Shown here: one piece after another, positions 23,650 to 34,711 of the stretch
Layout: each line of letters begins with the position of its first letter
How positions within the stretch are numbered: the stretch's first letter is position 1
Assembly (NCBI RefSeq): GCF_037975245.1
Contig: NC_092577.1
Span: 24,363,398-24,427,397 of the forward strand
DNA: 64,000 nucleotides
Reading direction: 5' to 3'
Origin: Apostichopus japonicus
Lineage: Eukaryota; Echinodermata; Holothuroidea; Aspidochirotida; Stichopodidae
The notes under the pieces: generated by a model
The model's input: only the letters and a program-made list of their open reading frames with translations
What the model was told of the DNA's origin: nothing
Databases searched by the model: none
Made by a program: the position numbers and the translations under genes

Positions 23650-24398
23650 CTAGATGGAGAAAAAGTAAACTTTTTCTTGTATTGTCGGTCGGTCATCCGG
23701 AGTTCTTCGTGACCCGGGTCAATCGCAGCCAATTTAATGGAAGCAAATATGACTTGTAAACACATAATTAACGTTGACTTACAATCATATTACCAATGAC
23801 TCATATGTTCCAACTTTAAAGAAAGCATACACTTTCAGAACTCATAAAAGGATGGGAAAACCTTTTACGCATGCAGAGAGTGCTAGTCGTTGGAATGCAA
23901 AACAAAACGGGAACACTTCGTCATGTCAGATTATGAATTACAGCGTAAACGTTACCCTTTGTTCATTTTTGTATTACCAATTAACTGGCTCCCATTTTGA
24001 ATCAACGATTACATGCGGGTTGACCCGTCGATACATATTTATGCACAGAATGAAGGTAAATGACGATCTTTGCGAAACGTTCACAGACACATACATATCA
24101 CTGCACACTATAGTGTTTTCACTCCATGCTGCGACATGACGTAAACCTTATATTTTACAGGAAGTGACGTTTGTGCGACCCACAGAAAAGAGGCAGTTAT
24201 CGGAAAAATTGCGGTAAGGGTCTGTTGGTACTGTAGGAGGATATGTTAATATTCTGCAGAGAGGTAAGAAGAGATGGTTAGAGATAACCAACTGATTGGT
24301 ATGACGAGCTTGGTAGCGTTTTGTTGATCTTAAATACAAGTTGTAAAGAATTTTAATCTTTGTCTAGCATGGTTCTTACACTAGTATCTGACATTATA

Positions 24399-24990
24399 CC
24401 CCAGCCAGCAGGCCCAGTTGGGGCCCAATTGGGTTTCACTCGGTTGAATTGGGCCTGGTTGGGCCAGCCCACTCAGTGCCCATTCGGGCACAATACAGTT
24501 TGGCCCTTCTGGTTAACATACTTCAAAACATTATTGACATGTTCAACACATACTTGTTTTTTGCTTTGGAAAGCTTAGGTTCATCCTTAGGGCCACCAAT
24601 CCTTGACAACGGTCAATTCATTAACGTAGTGGCCCCAATTGGGTTAGACTCGGTTTTTGATCAGGTTAGCCCTCATGTATGGCCCGCTTCGGGCCCATTC
24701 GGGAGCAAGATGGTTTCACCAGGGGCGTCCTGTTACTGTTTCGAGTGGTGGGGGGGGGGTGTACGGACCCAAATTTACCGACCAAAATTGATTGTTAGCT
24801 CGAAAAAATGAGGCTAGTCTGCGAAAAATATGTTAAATTGGTAAGATTGTAAGCCGAAAAACTGACAAGCAAAAAAAAAGAAAAGAAAGAAGGTCATCAG
24901 TATATTTGATTTTACCGACGAACTCACGAACACCCCCCCCCCGGACGGTACGCCCCTGGGTTTCACTCTTTCGGCTGACCTACTTCAATG
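24399..24990 (+). repeat. GGCCCAATTGGG-rich dispersed repeat (copy 1)
   Basis: Starts at ccccagccagcaggcccag. Rich in gggcc and caattggg words. A second copy lies in inverse orientation at 30600-31020. The MITE at 24720-24958 interrupts it. Reading frames through it (GP, W, L-rich) are compositional. Confidence 0.8.
24720..24958. mobile_element. 239-bp hAT MITE with exact 8-bp TSD
   Basis: The ends caggggcgt and acgcccctg are inverted. The interior carries G-run and C-run subterminal arms (tggtggggggggg / ccccccccc). The exact target duplication ggtttcac lies at 24712-24719 and 24959-24966. Confidence 0.85.
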
Positions 24991-26168
24991 TATATATCTC
25001 ATTTTTACACTGCACTACCGTTATGACAATGCCAACTGGCAACACTGATTCCCGAATTAGGCGCGTTTTTTTACGCCAATACGTATCACGCGCGCTCCAT
25101 TCCGGGCCCTCACGTCGTACGTGATCATTCTACGGCAATAAAGCTAAAGAAATGACAGAGAACGCTTTCCGAATTCCGATATGATTCAACGAAATCCATC
25201 GAAATAATTCAATTCATAATTGATAATTCAATCATTCACTCGAAAGGAGTTGGTACTCGGTGAGTATTTTGGAACAATTTTTTGCTGTAAGTGACTCATT
25301 TGGGTGAATTTGTAGCAAGTTTTATTTCCTTGCACCATCATCTCCGAAAGTGAAAACTTTCTGTGACGGGTTGCCTCGTTTGGAAAATACTTTAAGGGAC
25401 TCGCCAGAGGAATACATGCGTCATCTTAGCTTGGGACCTCCGCGACATGTGGATTATTACTATTACGAGTACCAGCTGACCTATATATACAGCTCTACAC
25501 GTATATCTTTACCTCGGGAACTTCAACCCTTATTATCTATATTTGTTCGGACATTGCCCACTCGTGTTATTTACTGCTCCGCGAGCTCTTGGCCTAACGA
25601 TCACCTCTCTAACGTATTACTCGCGACAGCCTATCCTTACGGTCTACATTGACTTAGCCTTTTACAGTGCAGAGCAATCGCAGTTGGTGTATTATTTGTC
25701 TTCATTATAAACCTTTCATAGATAAGTCTCCTTGTTCGTTTTTCAATACACATGTCTCGTAGTGGATCACCACGCATTAATTTTCTGTTTGTAACTGATT
25801 CAACGGCATATTCTTTCGATCGCTATCGTAGGCCTTAAAGATGAACGATAGTGATTTTTCAGCATCGACGAAAAAATACGATTTTATTCAAGAGTATTCT
25901 AGTTGGTTTCCATATTACACATGTGAAAATTCAAGTCAATCCGATGTTGGGAAAGGCCTTAAAAAAATTCCTAAACTCGTTGATTTTTTAAACAAAAATT
26001 GGGCTTTTCGCGAAAAGCGATTTGATGATCACGTGATCTACAGTGACATGTGACGTCATTTTGATGATAACAAAGTGAAGTGTACTTCAGCAGTGTGCAC
26101 TTAGTGCGTAAGTTTAGTTGCAACCTACTCTGTATTGGACTCGACAAACAACTTAAACCACTAGCAAA

Positions 26169-26288
26169 ATGCCAAGAAATTGCGTTGTAGGGGGATGCAA
26201 CAGAACGAATGTGGACTCTACAATAAGTTTTTTCAATTTTCCAAGCGGAAAAAGTGGAGAGAGATATCGGAAACTCTGGATACGATAG
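26169..26288 (+). pseudogene. truncated THAP zinc-finger start
   Basis: Starts MPRNCVVGGCNRTN and continues to FFNFPSG and RYRKLWIR, then TAG at 26286-26288. C5 and C10, the F.FP motif and the Trp are the first half of a THAP (C2CH) DNA-binding finger. The second C..H pair is missing because the frame stops right after the Trp. THAP fingers occur in cellular regulators and in P-element-like transposases. No donor signal is convincing at the break, so I call it a remnant. Confidence 0.65.
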
Positions 26289-27769
26289 CCCCTCATCGAT
26301 TTTTTTTAACTTAAACGTAAACGTAACATTGAAAGGGAAGAGAGGAGATTTGATACACTGCTTGAAACAAAGGTGTTATTGTTCCTGCTTTTTCTTGTCG
26401 TTTAAGTGAAGCTGACTGCCCCAATGTAAATTACGGAATAATCGGTCATAGAGCCATCTCGGGCCAAATTGAAATTTGCGTGTGGCAAGGTCACTAAAGT
26501 AAAAAAAGTTTGAAAGATTGATGCTTTTATGCCGCATTATTTATATATATCCCGATAAATGCAACAGTAGGTGTTGGAATTGGAAGACATGTCAGACGTG
26601 AACAACCTAATGACTATGTGAGGAGAGAATCAACGTGCAAATTTCAATTGGGGCATGGACGTCGCTTAGGCAGTTTTTTTGGGCAGAGATGTGTTCATAC
26701 CCTCCAAACCACTTTAAATGTAATACGAATAGGAAATATGTGTATGCTCGAGCGAAACAAAACATCGTGTAAGTATTACTATACGGTAGCGCACACTGTC
26801 ACTTATGTTTGCACAGTGTGAAAGTACCGTTTGCGGACCTACGTGAAGTTGGGCTAGATTACGATTCCTCCTAAGCCCAAACCACGAGGCATGCATGTGA
26901 ATAAACGCAAAAGGCATTGCATGTAGTGAGAAAATTTTTCGAGCTAGACTAACTACTCGATTGAGTTCAAATGCGGTTGTATTTCAAGCTCAATGAAACC
27001 TTTCTGTTGGATTTAATGACGCACGGAACAAGGAACGTTTATGTTTTACAGTAGGCCTAGTGCATACAAGCGAATCTACTTTGTTTAGAACTTTGGATTT
27101 TCTTTCGGATGTTATACTAATCTACGTTTAGGCGTGAGACTATCATCACTATTGTTATTGTGCCAGTTTGACTGGTAAGTGAGCACATTCATACATCACT
27201 CTGTATAAAACCCGCCAAAAACGTGATCTTGAGATTTACGTTACTTTGGGTCAGCTTGCGAGTTACCTCTTCAGATATTGGGAAATCGTTGCGAAATCGC
27301 CGCAAATTTCGTAAAAACAAACTTGTAAACACGTGGTGAAGAAATCAAGCAACACCATGATATTCATTATCTATTTATGACTTGAACATTACGCCGGAAA
27401 ATAACAGTTATGCTGACACGAAATGCACGCACAGCACCGTACTGAACAGTTCACAACAGAAAAGATCATCACAGTGACGTCATTCACTGACCTGAGGGCT
27501 GTTCAAGGTCGTTTCAGTGTTTGCAAATTCCTAAATTACGGAGACGAAAAAGCCACGTTATAATTCCCTTTTTTATAACTTTCCGGTGTGCTATTTGGAA
27601 AATTAAAAAAATGGATTGCTTGGTAACATATGAACTACATTATATATGAAAATGAGAGATTTTTTTTCTGTCACTATCGTTCCACTTTAACTTGAAGGAC
27701 CCGTACTTAGCATAGACTTTGTAATTAGAAGAGAAGCCACTGTTGCAGACTTGCTTCCGTATACCATAG
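26289..27769. other. spacer, nothing recognised
   Basis: Short frames only. I see no repeat boundary or exon block with family identity. Confidence 0.4.
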
Positions 27770-28279
27770 ATAAACTACGTCGCTATCCTACCAACGACTG
27801 GGCCATTCTTCGCTGTGCTGCAGGCATTTAACAACCTTAAGGAATTCGCCAGCAATTCTTCAGGTCACAGAGTTCTCCGTCGCTCTCCAGTTACTGCTCC
27901 TCGGCTAATTTCACGTCTCCAACATTTTAGGGACGCTGTTCAACTAGAGCACCCACGCATTCTTGTTGCCTTTATTACTATTCCTACAGCCTCTTTTGTT
28001 AAGTTCCAGGAAAGTAGGCAGTCGTTTTCGCCAATACTCACTACTGAACAACTCAAGGCCTGTCAACACGATCTCGACAATCAATTGGACGCAGTCAACC
28101 TATTCATTCATTGTTTCAATCATCAACCGCAAGACAATTTCAACATTTGTAAATATGTATTTTTCATGTTCAAACCGATTTTTTTTGGTAGATTAAATGG
28201 GGCATTTATTCAAACTGTAGTTCACCTATCTGATAGAGCATTGGAAATCATATCGGTAGCACTATTTCCATCTTCATAG
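27770..28279 (+). CDS. unrecognised 170-codon open exon
   Basis: The frame opens directly after an acceptor-like tgcttccgtataccatag (which contains an in-frame stop). It runs 169 residues to a stop at 28277-28279, beginning INYVAILPTTGPFF. There is no ATG near its start, which fits an internal or terminal exon rather than a complete gene. Composition is ordinary, with a hydrophobic patch (YVFFMFKPIFF) near residue 128. I do not recognise a family. It could be a transposon-derived frame or a lineage-specific gene. Confidence 0.3.
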   Translation: MNYVAILPTTGPFFAVLQAFNNLKEFASNSSGHRVLRRSPVTAPRLISRLQHFRDAVQLEHPRILVAFITIPTASFVKFQESRQSFSPILTTEQLKACQHDLDNQLDAVNLFIHCFNHQPQDNFNICKYVFFMFKPIFFGRLNGAFIQTVVHLSDRALEIISVALFPSS

Positions 28280-28675
28280 CATGTTCAGTTACCGAGATAT
28301 GACTGTTTGCAGTTTGTTATTTAATAGTAGTAGGATGGCCACACCATATTTTTCATGTCAATACCTGGCTATTACTAAAAGTGTTATATTTCCCTTTCAA
28401 ATATATAAACGCATGTTTCCACACGTTCCTTACATGTGAAATAAATAATATTGTGTAAACATCATCTAAATCCCAAGTGCTGACATAACATGTTAACACT
28501 TTAGAACGGATAGGGTTATAACTTCCACGTTTATATGACTATGTATAACAATATAAAACAGGAATTGCTACAAAACTAAGGAACTGATGTCATCAAATAT
28601 TAGTGTTGCCGTTTTATTTTATTTCTTTAGGAATTTCCAAATGCTCTTAACTCTGTAGCCGGACATGCTATAGAG

Positions 28676-29741
28676 GGACGTCGCTAGAAGGAGGTTTGGG
28701 GGGTTGTCTCACCCCCCCCCCCCCAATCTTGGTAAAACTGACGATAGTTGGAAAATTTGAGTGCGACAGTCGGAATTTCCGACTGTCGCACTCTAATTTT
28801 CAAATATTCTTGTAATTTGTGAGTGACCTAAAATTTTCGGTCAAATTTCACCTTAAATCAGTCATATTTACCATCTTTTCCTTGTAATATTGAGAAATTG
28901 TATCTCGCGATCCTTATAATCCACCATACAAAACTTTGTATGATTTTGAATACTGTAAGAAAAATGCCTAGAACTACTGTACAACGTTCAGCTTCAATTT
29001 GGTTAATTTATGTATTAATTTTGCTATTGGGTGGGTCGACCCTGTTTGCTAGCTTCAAGTAAGTTCAGGATATACATCGGCTCTATAGTATACACAATTG
29101 AAACGCTCAATGCTAATCTATGGAAGCTTAAAAGTGCCATCAACATAAGAAAAACTTTGCCCCATAAGTTTACATTTTTCAGTGAATTGTTTAGATAACA
29201 AGATAAAATCTTATCAAAATATCAGACAAAGTTTGGATTGCTCAGTTGCTTTAACTGAGCAATTGAAAATTTTTCTGCAAAATGTTTAATTGTTCACTTC
29301 ATTCCAAATTCTCAGTTGGAATGGAGTGAACAATTTAAATTGTTTCATGTGAGTAATAAATAGCCCCACCTCCCCCCCCCCCCAAGGAAAATAATATAAG
29401 CGTGCTAGTAAAAAGCACTGTATTTTTTGGTAATTCACTATGTCGTCGAATATAATTTGTTGAAGAAAAAAACGTTTTCCCCTTTGTTACATTAACATAG
29501 CTTTTGTAGTCAGGGAGTCTATGTAGCCTTAAAGCAGATAACTATACTCAGTTGCTTACTGTGAAGTGAGGGCCAGTGGTACGCGCGTTCAGCATGGTAA
29601 TGTTGATGAGTAGTAAGGTGGGGGGGGGGGGAGGGGATACAAGGCAGAAGTCGGAATTTTCTGGCTCCAAAACCCATCCAGTTGGAATTTCAGCCACTAC
29701 ACCCCCCCCCCCCCAATCATCAGGCCTTAGCTACGTCCTTG
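28676..29741. mobile_element. TIR element with internal hairpins
   Basis: The ends ggacgtcgctagaagg (28676) and ccttagctacgtccttg (ending 29741) are inverted copies with few changes. The flanks share tatagag (28669-28675 and 29742-29748). There are poly-C/poly-G subterminal tracts. Three hairpins lie inside (28759-28793, 29237-29263, 29288-29335). No coding capacity is seen. Confidence 0.7.
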
Positions 29742-30599
29742 TATAGAGATGGGATGAATAGCTACTGGAATGGTTTTTAAAGCTCTATAACATACATAAA
29801 TCACATTTTGAGTACACTTGCCCTCTAATGTGAATTTTTATGCTTAGTACTAAACCATTCCATTCTTTTTCATTGTGTCGTATCTACATTAAATGATTAT
29901 ACACCTTAATTCTTGCTCATCAATGTTCATTATTCTAGAGTACATCCATCCATTTATATTTTTGTGTTTCCAGATTTACTGTATTAATATTTTTTATTAC
30001 CTATGCCATTATCTTGTCATAAAACATTGAAGATGTTTATACTCACCTTGCCAGAAAAAGTAAATGTTCAGCTCTCTGTCACGATTTTAAATGGGTTGAT
30101 GTTTTTTATGATTCCATATGATCCAGAGGATGATCTAGCATACATACTGTTGGCCCTGAGCAACATTCGCATTGCATTTGCAATGCAAAAGTATGTGCAA
30201 TATATAGCATCTTGCCCTCATCGTTAACATTTGCAGGGTTTGCCTGGACATTCTATTCTTTCCCCAAATGCCAAATGTTCCCTCCAATTAGGACGCATAT
30301 AGTTTCAGTTCTGAGAGTTTCATATGTTTTAAAATAAAATGTAATTATGGAGTTTTGGAATGATTGTTTAGTTTTCATCGTTGTCTTCTTGAAAAATATA
30401 TTTCAATGAATGTAGACACGAATACATTTGTTTGGATTTGGATTTGCTTCAATTAATCTCTGCTGTACCACGACAGTACATGAACGGTTCAAGTGTTATT
30501 GACCCCCATTCAACAACCTACTATAATATGTGGGACACAAGTGCAACCAAGCTATATCCAGCTCTTCTCTCGTCCTTTGGATGCTCCCAGGACTGTTAT

Positions 30600-31020
30600 T
30601 TTACGTCCCCATCCCATGGTCGTGCTGGACCACACAGTTGGCCCAGTTGGGCCCAGTGTGGGTTTCACTTGGGTCAAGCTTAGTCAACTGGGCCCGAAAT
30701 GGGTCCCATTTGGGCCCCATGCAGTTAGCCTGATTGGGCACAGTATGGGTTCTGTGTGGGCCAAAACGATTGGGGCCCAGAATGGGTCCCAGGTAGGCCC
30801 CAGACAGCTGGCCCGGTTGGTCCCGTATGGGATTGGTTTGGGCCCCAATCAGTCTGGCCCAACTGGGACCAGTTTGGGCCACTCGTGGGCCCCAATCTGT
30901 TTGGCTCAATTGGGCCCTGTGTGGAACGAAATGACAAATCTGAATGGGCCCCAATTTGGAAGCCCACTTGGCAGCCCAATTGGGCCCCATTTGGGGCCCA
31001 ATTATGATTGCTGGCTGGGA
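30600..31020 (-). repeat. GGCCCAATTGGG-rich dispersed repeat (copy 2)
   Basis: Read on the minus strand from 31018 it begins tcccagccagcaatcataat, like copy 1 at 24399. Many overlapping proline/tryptophan-rich frames on both strands reflect ggcccnnntggg periodicity and are not genes. Confidence 0.8.
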
Positions 31021-31329
31021 CTCCTTGAATTTTGCAAGAAGAAGTTGATATCATTCATCTTTTCCATAAAACGTGGATGCTTGTTATGGCCGAAAGAACA
31101 CACGTAGAAAGAATTACAGAAATAATTCCTTTTCCATGGTTTTGGTATGCATGTTAACGTTTCTTTCAGGTATTCAAATCGATTTTGGAAACTTTTTCAG
31201 GTTTTCATAACTGTGTCGAACACTGATAAAGTAATACGAACCTACTATACTATTTATTTTTAAAGAGGTAATGGCGCTTTCCCTAACTGCTGCATCGTTT
31301 GATCGCTCTGACTTTCAAGCATTTTTACA

Positions 31330-33075
31330 CAGGGCCGTCTTAACGCATGGGCCCACTGGGCCCCTTAATCGTAGTAACCCCATGTCTTAATCTGGGAGGA
31401 AAACTTATTGAATAGGCCATTATGCCTGATTGAATTCGATACTTGACAACTTGTGACGAGAGTTGGTGAAACACTTGAGAGTTTGACATTAAATATTCGA
31501 ATCTGAGTTGGCAACCCTGGAATATACAATGCCCCGAAGGCTTACAACACCAGACAACTCGGGTCCGCGGTCCGAGCACCAGTCATTTTTTTCAGTGCAA
31601 TTCTCTCCCAGGAGAATATATCCGGGTAAGTTGATATTCATTTTCCATCACTTAAAATCGATTACCGTCATATTGTCTGTATATGGTCATAAACAAATGA
31701 GCCTTTCGGCACATCAATGATCAGGTGGAATTGATCCTAAATCTATCTACTGTAATTACTTTGTGAGCTCTTTATAGGCATGTCCATGATGTCCTAGTAG
31801 TAGAAGTGAACTGCTCCTATATATGCTATGCGCGATGTCTAGACAACCCTTTACGTCCCAATGTATGAGTGTGTCAGGAATGCTGATCAGGAATGGTCCA
31901 CACGAATCGAAGCAGAAGGACTTAGCAAGTTGGAAACCGTCATTCTGACAATGGTGTGGAATGACATTCTCGACCGGATGAACAAAACAAGTAAAGTTCT
32001 GCAGTCGAAAGATGTTGACACCCTTGCTACTGTTGATCTCCTCAAGTCCCTGAAATCCTATCTCGACCATATGAGAGACGAATTCGAAGATTATGAACTT
32101 ACAGCAAAGGCTAACAGCAGGTGTCCGGATCCGGAATTCAGCGACGTGCACGAAAGCGAAGTGTTTAACTCACCAGGGATGACGGGTCAGCCGAAGAAGT
32201 ACTACTGAAAGGCCGTGAAAAATTCAAGCTGGATACGTACCTTCCTATCCTGCACTCACTAACCTCTCAATTGACCAAACGCGCGGAAGCATACGAAAAC
32301 ATCGGGGAACTGTTTTCTTTCTTCAATCAGCTGAAAACAATACACAGTGATGAACTTAGTCGGAGCTGTGAAAAGTTTGCCAAAGTTTATAATGACGATC
32401 TTGAATTACCACGAATTACTCAACGAATGCAAACAATTCAAGCACCACCTCGTCCTCGATGAAGAATGCACAACACTCCCAGATATCTACAGGAAACTCA
32501 TTTCAGATCAATTGAAATACGTGTTCCCGAATGTTGAAATTGCCCTCCGAATTGTCCTATGCATGGTGGTTACAAATTGTACTGGGGAAAGTTCATTTTC
32601 AAGTTAAAAACTAATCAAGAATAATCTCCGGAACAGAATGGGGCAACGGCGACTTAATAGGCTCTCTCTCATGTGCATAGAAAGCGACATCCTCAAAAAG
32701 ATTGACTTTCAGCCAATCATACAACAGTTTACGATCAAGAAATGCCGCAAGTTCCGTTAGTTTCCCCAGTTCAAAGACTCAACACAAGGGTGTTACAAAT
32801 GGTGAGTCCAGTATTGTTAGGGAAGGGATGGAGGGCAACTGGAAGATTACTCTTCTATAATGTATTTCAGCTTTTAGATATATCACGTATGTTATTCAGC
32901 TAAAGTTTTATGCTTTATGAGCGACATAGGGAGGGGTGGTAAATGCAGGCATGTCTATGCTTGAGCGATTGTCAAGGATGTCAATTTTTCACGCAACTTT
33001 TTTCGAACTCACTTGATTGAGGGGCCCCGCTCCATTGCCGGGCCCATGGCCCGGTGATCACTTAAGACGGCCCTG
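31330..33075 (+). mobile_element. hAT transposon remnant with exact 8-bp TSD
   Basis: The perfect 14-bp ends cagggccgtcttaa (31330-31343) and ttaagacggccctg (33062-33075) are flanked by the exact duplication tttttaca (31322-31329 and 33076-33083). Inside lies a broken hAT transposase (31861-32760). At 1746 bp it is internally deleted relative to autonomous members. Confidence 0.93.
31861..32760 (+). pseudogene. decayed hAT transposase (C-terminal half)
   Basis: Frame 1 (31861-32208) has DRMNKTSKVLQSKDVDTLAT and SLKSYLDHMRDEFEDYELTA, the mid-region of ZMYM1/ZBED-like hAT transposases. Frame 2 (from 32271) has KRAEAYENIGELFSFFNQL. Frame 3 (32347-32760) has the hATC dimerisation region, VEIALRIVLCMVVTNCTGES and, past a stop, RMGQRRLNRLSLMCIESDIL. 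Two frameshifts and at least one stop inactivate it. The N-terminal zinc finger is missing. Confidence 0.85.
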
Positions 33076-33269
33076 TTTTTACACCGTTTCAACAATTCAT
33101 CATTATTTTAACAACTCACCATTAACTTTTATGAACGTTGTGACCATTTTGGACCAAATCGCGTTGTTTTCCGTTCTTGTATTGTCGAGAATCGTTGCTT
33201 TTGATGTTCGTCTGCTGTCATTGATTCTGTACGTATTACTTAATTCGTCCTATCTACTAGTACCTGTTC

Positions 33270-33905
33270 CGCGATGTGTCGTCAAACATACACCAGAGAC
33301 ATCGCCTTGTTTCCACGCAGAGGGGTGCAATTACTTGTATTGTTCCTCCGCCTTTCACGGCCGATAAATGGCATGAACTGAAGTCGTTGAATATAGCGAG
33401 AATAACAAAGCGTGGGCGTCGAGGCGGAAAGCGGCTGATCCCCTCAAAAGTAACAAACCGATTACATTGCGGATCGATTTCTGAATTCGGAAGTGTTGTC
33501 AATCGATTAAATACCGCTAACCTGATTCATGTTAAGAGAACAAACCTGAATGCCCCCTCAGCAAAGTTTGCTGTTTGGAATGCCCAGTCAATTAGGGGAC
33601 GTGGTAAATCCTCAGCGATCATAGACTATGATCTCACGTCAGTGCGATATTTTAGCGATAACGGAGACCTGGCTAACTGGTGATGAAAGGGATGATCGTA
33701 TCCTTAAAAACGGCGCTCCCAGATAATGTCATCCATCATATCCCACGTGAAAACGTGCTGGCGGTGTTGCGATACTCTTAAAGAATGGTTTTGACACTGT
33801 AGTATATCCGGTTTTTCCCGCGAAATCTTTCGAGATTATGGACATTACCGGTCAGGCTTTTTATCATATATAGACCGCCTCCATCTAAGGTCAACAAACT
33901 ATCTA
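33270..33905 (+). pseudogene. LINE endonuclease N-terminal fragment
   Basis: FAVWNAQSIRGRGKSSAIID at about 33570 is the opening of an APE endonuclease. After a frameshift come the ETWLTGDERDDR-type motif, a GGVAIL-like strand and a RPP motif near 33880. A Tx1-like LINE end abuts at 33907. Confidence 0.75.
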
Positions 33906-33989
33906 CCAGGATGTGCTTTTTTACGTGACCCGCCATGCGGGATACAAAACGTCACGGCCAAACGGCACTACCAAACCATCCCATTCTTA

Positions 33990-34701
33990 CAAACGAAACT
34001 CAGGTCAAGCGAGCTAAAAAAGTACATACGCCCACCGACCTGCAGAGACAAAACGCCCAAACCCCCCACTGAAACATTCCAAAAACTACAAAAGGACGAC
34101 CAGCACGCAGCGAAACAAAACACCCTTCCCCAGCACACCATCTTCCAAAAAAGGCAGCCCCAGATAAACGGCGAAAGTCGCCTTCAACCTGAAGGCGAAT
34201 GTCAGACTTCACCGCCTTCAGGACAGCCTTGAATGCACCGAACGCCATACTTCGACAGGATGACGTCCCTGTACAAAAATTGCATTCAAGGCCCTATCCC
34301 GCAAGGAACTGAGAACGAGGGCCGGCCGTGACAGGTCAACAGGGGGCAACTCAATAAGAGCGGAGCAAATGACACGCACCACTCTACTTGGTGTGCTACT
34401 ATGCGGTTCTCTGTTGCTAAACAGCGCCGGAACCCATCGACGCAAGTGCAACCCGCCCCAAAAACGTACAAAATATGAACAAGGCAACCCTGGGTCAGTT
34501 ACCGCTACAAACAATTGCTTAAATAACACACAAGTTAACTTACTTCCCAGATGAACCACCCCTAGTCCCCCCTTCTCCAGTTTTTGGTACAATACCGCCC
34601 TCTTGACAAGCTCTGTACCACCAGACCATCTGAATGAAAAAATCGCCCTCTCCAACCGCACCAGGACGAGACGCGGAATTGGGTACACCGCGCCCGGGTA
34701 T
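33990..34701 (-). pseudogene. LINE ORF2 C-terminal region
   Basis: From 34688 the minus frame has YPIPRLVLVRLERAIFSFRW, GGTELVKRAVLYQKLEKGGL and GV, the thumb/C-terminal motif typical of Tx1/L1-type ORF2 (F.W.G......R..L....GGLG). It continues past 34218 in another frame with stops. Confidence 0.75.
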
Positions 34702-34711
34702 CACAACATGG

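Noticed and set aside
24148-24253. N-terminal exon of MS4A-like gene 2 behind ctctctgcag
   Set aside because: The acceptor is strong, but no in-frame donor compatible with phase 0 at 23649 is convincing; kept only as a candidate.
25350-25652. 100-aa frame starting VKTFCDGLPRLENTL
   Set aside because: No ATG, no splice signals I trust, and no recognisable family.
27815-27817. GTG start for the 27.8-kb frame
   Set aside because: GTG starts are not expected in nuclear animal genes; the frame is open upstream to 27770, so an exon reading is better.
30493-31107. 204-aa and other long frames on both strands, rich in Gly, Pro, Trp
   Set aside because: All six frames stay open here because of ggcccnnttggg repetition; composition explains them.
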